This document shows positions 7,404-11,311 of a stretch of 11,311 bases of DNA, in pieces. Below the pieces are notes generated by a model that made no database searches, was not told where the DNA came from, and saw only the letters and a program-made list of their open reading frames with translations. Position 1 is the first letter of the stretch. The number at the start of each line of letters is the position of its first letter. Position numbers and translations under genes: made by a program. The stretch is from an uncultured Ignavibacteriales bacterium (GTDB taxonomy: Bacteria > Bacteroidota > Ignavibacteria > Ignavibacteriales > Ignavibacteriaceae), in the NCBI GenBank assembly GCA_903915485.1, contig CAIWTC010000485.1, forward strand, positions 1 through 11,311, given 5' to 3'.

Positions 7404-7609
7404 AAATCCGCTCCGCCAGGCTACTATCTTAACAGGAAAGAACCCATCGACGATAGTGTGGGAAATCGCTTGAACGCTTCACGCTTCCAATGCTGCTTTC
7501 GCAGATCCCCGAAGGGAGTAAGGCCTGCACTCGACGTCAAAAGTCGGTCTCCCGGTTGTCATTACAAGTTGGTTCTTTTATGTAACGCACACCCGGCGGT
7601 GCGGAATTT
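7404..7609 (-). ncRNA. ssrS: 6S-like RNA (ssrS candidate)
   Basis: This protein-free stretch folds like 6S RNA, the open-promoter mimic that binds housekeeping RNA polymerase. I paired the strands by hand. The outer closing helix joins 7592-7605 to 7407-7420 (12 Watson-Crick pairs, one G-U, one mismatch). An internal loop follows, then a perfect 8-bp helix (7571-7578 with 7437-7444). A large bubble of 17 nt (7554-7570) and 15 nt (7445-7459) comes next, then a terminal arm starting with GGGAGA against UUUCCC (7548-7553 with 7460-7465). The arm contains a UUCG-capped hairpin (7507-7516) and a GAAA-capped one (7493-7504). The length of about 200 nt, the long rod with a central bubble and the position just after zapA all match 6S RNA. 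The exact ends are estimates. A different structured RNA cannot be excluded without a covariance search; tmRNA, RNase P and SRP hallmarks are absent. Confidence 0.65.
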
Positions 7610-7620
7610 CGTTTTTTCTT

Positions 7621-7911
7621 TTAGACTGGAATTTCGGTGTGATTTAGTAAAAGCTTTATTTTTTTAAGCCTGTCTGAGGCATGCACTGTGAATTCTTTAT
7701 TCTTGCTCTTTTCCAAAAAGAAGTCATACGCAATATTTAAAGAAGCTATTATCGCAACTGTCTGAGGTGTTTGGTCAGGCAATTCGTTTTTTACTTCTTC
7801 GATAACTTTATTGACATATGCAGCCAACTCCTTGGCTATTTCTTCATCTTCTACTAAAAGAGAATACTCTTTATCAAATATTTTTATTTTTAGCTTTTTT
7901 TTATCTGTCAT
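7621..7911 (-). CDS. zapA: Cell division protein ZapA
   Basis: ZapA is a small cytoplasmic protein that bundles and crosslinks FtsZ filaments at the Z ring. The 96-residue product has the family layout: an N-terminal beta-rich head (KLKIKIFDKEYSLLVEDEE), then a helix with LAAYVNKVIEEVKNELPDQ, followed by a second helix around VAIIASLNIAYDFFLEKSK, which corresponds to the conserved A-hydrophobic-N-hydrophobic-A core of ZapA. The C-terminal tail is short. The ATG lies 21 nt after the coiled-coil gene; no good Shine-Dalgarno sequence is seen. The 6S-like RNA begins about 12 nt after its stop, and the zapA-ssrS linkage known from proteobacteria supports both calls. It should be cotranscribed with pheT and the coiled-coil gene. 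Confidence 0.9.
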   Translation of the reverse strand: MTDKKKLKIKIFDKEYSLLVEDEEIAKELAAYVNKVIEEVKNELPDQTPQTVAIIASLNIAYDFFLEKSKNKEFTVHASDRLKKIKLLLNHTEIPV

Positions 7912-7932
7912 ACCGACTAATCAGTCATTTAA

Positions 7933-8247
7933 TTAAATTTGACCTTTTGCCAAATTATCTAACCGTGAGATAACATCGCCTAATTTTGCTTTTGTTTTTT
8001 CACGCTCAGCATTTTGGGTAGCGCTGTTTTTGGCAATGTCATTGCCTGAGCTAACGCCTTCTTTTAAAACTTGCTCATATTTAAGCCTATACAGCTCGTT
8101 TTCTTTCCTAAGCTGTATAACTTGTCTTTCCAAATCAAATCTTCTTTCTTCACTCTCGCGGAGAGCTTCCATCAGACCAATGATTTTGGATTCAACAAAA
8201 TCAATATCTAGAATCAGTTGTTCTAATCTATTTTCTTTTGCACTCAT
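7933..8247 (-). CDS. Small coiled-coil protein, possibly ZapB-like
   Basis: A 104-residue protein with no catalytic motif. Residues about 4-62 form one long charged helix with heptad-like hydrophobics (LEQLILDIDFVESKIIGLME, then LERQVIQLRKENELYRLKYE). A polar Ser/Asn/Thr-rich linker follows at about 68-82, then a short final helix (AKLGDVISRLDNLAKGQI). No signal peptide or membrane segment is present. Its position directly before zapA and its build suggest a division-ring accessory factor comparable to ZapB, which binds ZapA; this is inference from context and shape, not sequence identity. Its ATG overlaps the pheT stop as ATGA, so translation is probably coupled to pheT. A general structural coiled coil is the alternative. 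Confidence 0.75.
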   Translation of the reverse strand: MSAKENRLEQLILDIDFVESKIIGLMEALRESEERRFDLERQVIQLRKENELYRLKYEQVLKEGVSSGNDIAKNSATQNAEREKTKAKLGDVISRLDNLAKGQI

Positions 8248-10643
8248 TGACGCAATTCTGCATTAAATTCGTTTTTAACTTTAGTAATTATTAATAAAAA
8301 CTCTTTTTCAACTTCTTCATCTCTCAAAGTCCTGCTTTCATTGCTGAATACAAGTGAATAAGCTAAACTTTTCCTGGATGCTCCTAATGATTCACTTTCA
8401 AAAAGATCAAACAATCTAACTTCTTGAAGAATTTCAATCTTTAAAGATTTAATATACTGTTCTATTGTTCCGGATTCGATGTTTTTATCCAGTACAAAGG
8501 CCGCATCTCTATGAACCTTAGGATATTTCAGCAATTCGCTGAATTTTCGGCTTTTAGTCTTAATATTTCCGAGATGTTCCAGTTCAATTTCAAAATAAAA
8601 AATTTCTTGGTCGATATTATACTTCTCAAGAACTTCATTTTTTACCTTACCGCATCTTCCGAGCACATTTCCTTTGTTAGAAATCTCGGTAAAATACTCA
8701 AAAATATTATTTCCTAACGGATAATATGAATGATTTAACAAATTATCAAGGGAAATTTTTCTAAAATAGGATTCGTATAATCCCTTAAGATGGAATAAAT
8801 TATACGGTTCCTGCGCTGTGTACCATTCTTTTTGTGAAATCGAGCCGGTGACAATTACACCTAGCATCTGATTTTCACCAAAATCTGCGAATGATTCAAT
8901 CGTTTGATTCTTTCTGATGAAGGTATTTCCAACCTCAAATAAGTTCAGGGTCTTCTCCCCTACAGAAATATTTCTGCTGACTGTCGCGAGTAGTCCCCAC
9001 AAAAGTGAAGTCCGCAAATCAACCATATCAGCACTTTGAGGATTTAGCACCGCAATTGCCTTTGGAATTTCTTCCTCGACAAGCGTTTTAACAAAAGAAT
9101 TGGAGATGATTTCGCTGAATCCTTTTCCAATCCAATAGTCGCGGGCCATATCTGCGAAAGAATTTTCATCGTATACCTGGGCAACAGGGATAGACATTGA
9201 GTGAATCGTTGGGATATTATCGTATCCGTAAATTCTGGCGATTTCTTCTATTAAATCAATTTCGCGTTCAACATCGGGACGGAATCCCGGAACTTCTACT
9301 TCAACAACGCCGCTGTTTTCTGAAATTAATACGAAACCTAAATTTGATAGTATTTCTGATATCTGTTTAGTCTCGACAGGATACCCTAAAATCTGCTCAA
9401 CCCTAGTAGTTCTTACCGAAACAATTTTGTTTGCAATTTTGTTCGGATAAATATCAATAAAACCTTTAACAATTTCTCCGCCGGCAACTTCAGCCATTAA
9501 TGAAGCCGCTCTTTCTGCCGCCCAAAGGGAATTGTTATAATCTATTCCTCTTTCATATCTATATGAAGCATCAGTGGAAAGTTGAAGCTTCTTGGAAGTT
9601 TTTCTAATACTGCTTGGATTGAAATATGCGCTTTCTATTAACACATCTTTTGTTTCAGAAGTTACTTCGGAATTCTCTCCGCCCATAACTCCCGCAACAG
9701 CAACAGGTTTTTCACCGTCACAAATTAAAAGTGTATCAGAACTGATATCGCGTTTTTTAGAATCCAGTGTAACGAATGACTTGTTGTCACCCGCTTGCTT
9801 TACAATAATTTTTTTGCCGGCAACCATTTCCAAATTAAATGCATGCAAAGGTTGTCCTGCTTCGTGCATAATAAAGTTTGTAACATCAACCACATTATTT
9901 ATTGAACGCAAACCGATTGCTTCTAACGAGCGTTTCAGCCAATCAGGCGAAGGCCCAACTTTAACTCCACGAATAACTTTAGCGGAATATCTCGGGCAGT
10001 TTACGGCATCCTCTACAATTACTTCAGCGTATTTTTTAATATCGTCAGAAGAATTATCAAGTGATACTTCGGGTATGTTTACTTTCTTGTTGAACAACGC
10101 AGCAACATCTCTTGCAATTCCGATATGCGAAAGTGCATCAGGTCTGTTAGGTGTAATTCCGATTTCAAAAACTATGTCGGACTTACCGATGTATTCGGAA
10201 AACTTTTGACCAACGGTTGCGGTTTCAGGGAGCACCCAAATTCCGCTGTGGTCTTCGCTAAGCCCTAGTTCTTTCTGTGAACAAATCATTCCGTTTGATT
10301 CTTCACCGCGGATTTTTGCTTTTTTAATTTCAAAACCGCCGTTAGGGACAATCGCACCCGCCAAAGCGAGAACTATCTTTTGACCCGCATCAACATTAGG
10401 CGCGCCGCATACTACCTTAAGTTTTTCTTTTCCTGTAAAAACAGTACAAAGAGAAAGCTTATCTGCATTCGGATGTTTTACTTTTTCCTCAACAAATGCG
10501 ATAATAAAATTTTCAAATATTTTTGATTCGTCTTCAATAGCTTCCACTTCAAGTCCTGCCATAGTAAGACTATGACTTAACACGGAAGTTTCAATATCCG
10601 AAATGTCAATATATTTTTGAAGCCAGGTTTTTGATATTTTCAT
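8244..10643 (-). CDS. pheT: Phenylalanyl-tRNA synthetase beta subunit
   Basis: PheT forms the (alpha-beta)2 enzyme with PheS; it binds and positions tRNA-Phe and edits mischarged Tyr-tRNA-Phe. The 799-residue length is typical for a full bacterial beta chain. Visible in order are the start MKISKTWLQKYIDI; an OB-fold tRNA-binding domain at about 40-150 (VKHPNADKLSLCTV, VVCGAPNV); the B3/B4 editing region with NVVDVTNFIMHEAGQPLHAFN, AGVMGGENSEVT and STDASYRYERGID; B5 with RPDVEREIDLIEEIARIYGY; a synthetase-like core; and a C-terminal ferredoxin-fold anticodon-binding domain (YPKVHRDAAFVLD through FSNESRTLRDEEV). All domains are intact. The ATG is 2 nt after the pheS stop and lacks a clear Shine-Dalgarno sequence, so it is almost certainly coupled to pheS. 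The stop overlaps the following gene by 4 nt. Confidence 0.97.
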   Translation of the reverse strand: MKISKTWLQKYIDISDIETSVLSHSLTMAGLEVEAIEDESKIFENFIIAFVEEKVKHPNADKLSLCTVFTGKEKLKVVCGAPNVDAGQKIVLALAGAIVPNGGFEIKKAKIRGEESNGMICSQKELGLSEDHSGIWVLPETATVGQKFSEYIGKSDIVFEIGITPNRPDALSHIGIARDVAALFNKKVNIPEVSLDNSSDDIKKYAEVIVEDAVNCPRYSAKVIRGVKVGPSPDWLKRSLEAIGLRSINNVVDVTNFIMHEAGQPLHAFNLEMVAGKKIIVKQAGDNKSFVTLDSKKRDISSDTLLICDGEKPVAVAGVMGGENSEVTSETKDVLIESAYFNPSSIRKTSKKLQLSTDASYRYERGIDYNNSLWAAERAASLMAEVAGGEIVKGFIDIYPNKIANKIVSVRTTRVEQILGYPVETKQISEILSNLGFVLISENSGVVEVEVPGFRPDVEREIDLIEEIARIYGYDNIPTIHSMSIPVAQVYDENSFADMARDYWIGKGFSEIISNSFVKTLVEEEIPKAIAVLNPQSADMVDLRTSLLWGLLATVSRNISVGEKTLNLFEVGNTFIRKNQTIESFADFGENQMLGVIVTGSISQKEWYTAQEPYNLFHLKGLYESYFRKISLDNLLNHSYYPLGNNIFEYFTEISNKGNVLGRCGKVKNEVLEKYNIDQEIFYFEIELEHLGNIKTKSRKFSELLKYPKVHRDAAFVLDKNIESGTIEQYIKSLKIEILQEVRLFDLFESESLGASRKSLAYSLVFSNESRTLRDEEVEKEFLLIITKVKNEFNAELRQ

Positions 10644-10645
10644 AA

Positions 10646-11311
10646 TTAATTAAACTGTTTTAAGAACCGGAGGTCGTTATCAAAGAATGTACGGATATCT
10701 GTTATCCCGTATTTCAGCATTGCCGTGCGCTCGATTCCCATTCCGAAAGCGTATCCGGAAACTTTTTCAGGGTCATATCCAACATTGGTAAATACATTCG
10801 GGTCAACCATTCCGCAACCTAATATTTCAAGCCATCCGGAATGCTTGCAGATTCTGCATCCTTCACCTTTACAGATGAAGCATGTAATATCCATCTCTGC
10901 ACTTGGTTCAGTGAACGGGAAGAAACTTGGGCGGAATCTGTATTTTAAATTTCCGCCATAGAACTGCTGTGCAAATGCAACCAGCGTTCCTTTCAAATCA
11001 GCGAATGTAACTTTCTCATCTACATATAGTCCTTCAACCTGATGAAACAAGCAGTAACTTCTAGCACTGACGGCTTCATTCCTGTAAACTTTTCCCGGCA
11101 TGATTGCACGGATTGGAGGTTTAGAATTTTTCATCAACCTTACCTGAACCGGCGATGTATGTGTGCGGAGGAGAAAATCCTTAGCAATAAAAAATGTATC
11201 CTGCATATCTCTTGCGGGATGGTCTGCAGCAAAATTCAATGCTTCAAAATTATTATAATCTGATTCAAGTTCAGGACCGCCTGTAACGGAAAATCCAAAA
11301 CTTTTAAATAT
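10646..11311 (-). CDS. pheS: Phenylalanyl-tRNA synthetase alpha subunit (5' end outside the window)
   Basis: PheS is the catalytic chain that activates phenylalanine and transfers it to tRNA-Phe. Only the C-terminal 221 residues are present; the frame is open to the window edge, starting IFKSFGFSVTGGPELESDYN, so the missing part is the N-terminal coiled coil. Class II landmarks are intact (numbered from the edge): HTSPVQVRLM at 51-60, the motif 2 region GKVYRNE at 73-79, RPSFFPFTEPSAEMD at 127-141, and motif 3 GMGIERTAML at 190-199 near the C-terminus. Residues 144-155 carry CFICKGEGCRIC, a C-x2-C-x4-C-x2-C insert before GWLEILGCGM, where E. coli has a Cys-free loop. I recall such an insert from PheS of Bacteroidota-group bacteria. 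It is not a pseudogene; the truncation is only the window boundary. pheT follows after 2 nt. Confidence 0.96.
   Translation of the reverse strand: MFKSFGFSVTGGPELESDYNNFEALNFAADHPARDMQDTFFIAKDFLLRTHTSPVQVRLMKNSKPPIRAIMPGKVYRNEAVSARSYCLFHQVEGLYVDEKVTFADLKGTLVAFAQQFYGGNLKYRFRPSFFPFTEPSAEMDITCFICKGEGCRICKHSGWLEILGCGMVDPNVFTNVGYDPEKVSGYAFGMGIERTAMLKYGITDIRTFFDNDLRFLKQFN

Noticed and set aside
7347..7667. 106-codon plus-strand open frame covering the zapA-rny gap
   Set aside because: It runs across the ends of two real genes and the structured RNA. The strong pairing there explains the sequence better than coding does.
9592..10209. 205-codon open frame on the plus strand
   Set aside because: It is fully antisense to the conserved editing domain of pheT and its translation has no recognisable family; it is a shadow of biased codon use.
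11237..11239. TTG as the start of pheS (MNFAADHPARD)
   Set aside because: The conserved PheS sequence continues upstream in frame (SVTGGPELESDYNNFEAL) to the window edge, so this codon is an internal leucine.

Overview
The window reads as ordinary chromosomal DNA from a low-GC (by eye well under 50 %) member of the Bacteroidota/Chlorobiota/Ignavibacteriota group. This rests on the gene set (RNase Y, an FCB-type Cys4-containing PheS, an Ig-like lipoprotein whose mature end begins CANQGGPSGG), on the sparse use of Shine-Dalgarno sequences, and on short hairpin repeats at one edge. No rRNA, tRNA, CRISPR array, transposase or phage gene is visible. I cannot name the species; an Ignavibacteria-like organism is my best guess.

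All ten protein genes lie on the minus strand, so the window is transcribed from right to left. The right half is a tightly packed translation and cell-division block: pheS (cut by the window edge), pheT 2 nt later, a small coiled-coil gene overlapping pheT by ATGA, and zapA 21 nt further on. Between zapA and rny lie about 240 nt that encode no protein but fold into a long closing stem, a bubble of 15 and 17 nt and a terminal arm. That shape, about 200 nt long and directly after zapA, is what a 6S RNA (ssrS) looks like. rny (RNase Y) and coaE (dephospho-CoA kinase) follow, 5 nt apart.

After a 178-nt AT-rich gap with a candidate promoter, a second block begins: a monofunctional proline dehydrogenase, tsaD (overlapping it as TAATG), mltG, and a lipoprotein with SbsA-type Ig-like domains (14-nt overlap with mltG). 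mltG has no in-frame ATG before its membrane helix. A CTG right after the tsaD stop, with a well-placed GAGG, is a serious candidate for its start. The last 304 nt (positions 1-304) are non-coding and hold four REP-like hairpins.

Together the genes cover phenylalanyl-tRNA charging, Z-ring assembly, global RNA polymerase control (6S), mRNA decay, CoA synthesis, proline oxidation, tRNA t6A modification and peptidoglycan strand termination. This is mainly a growth and envelope housekeeping region. The most unusual points are the structured RNA, the mltG start and the repeat cluster. I see no convincing new multi-gene system.
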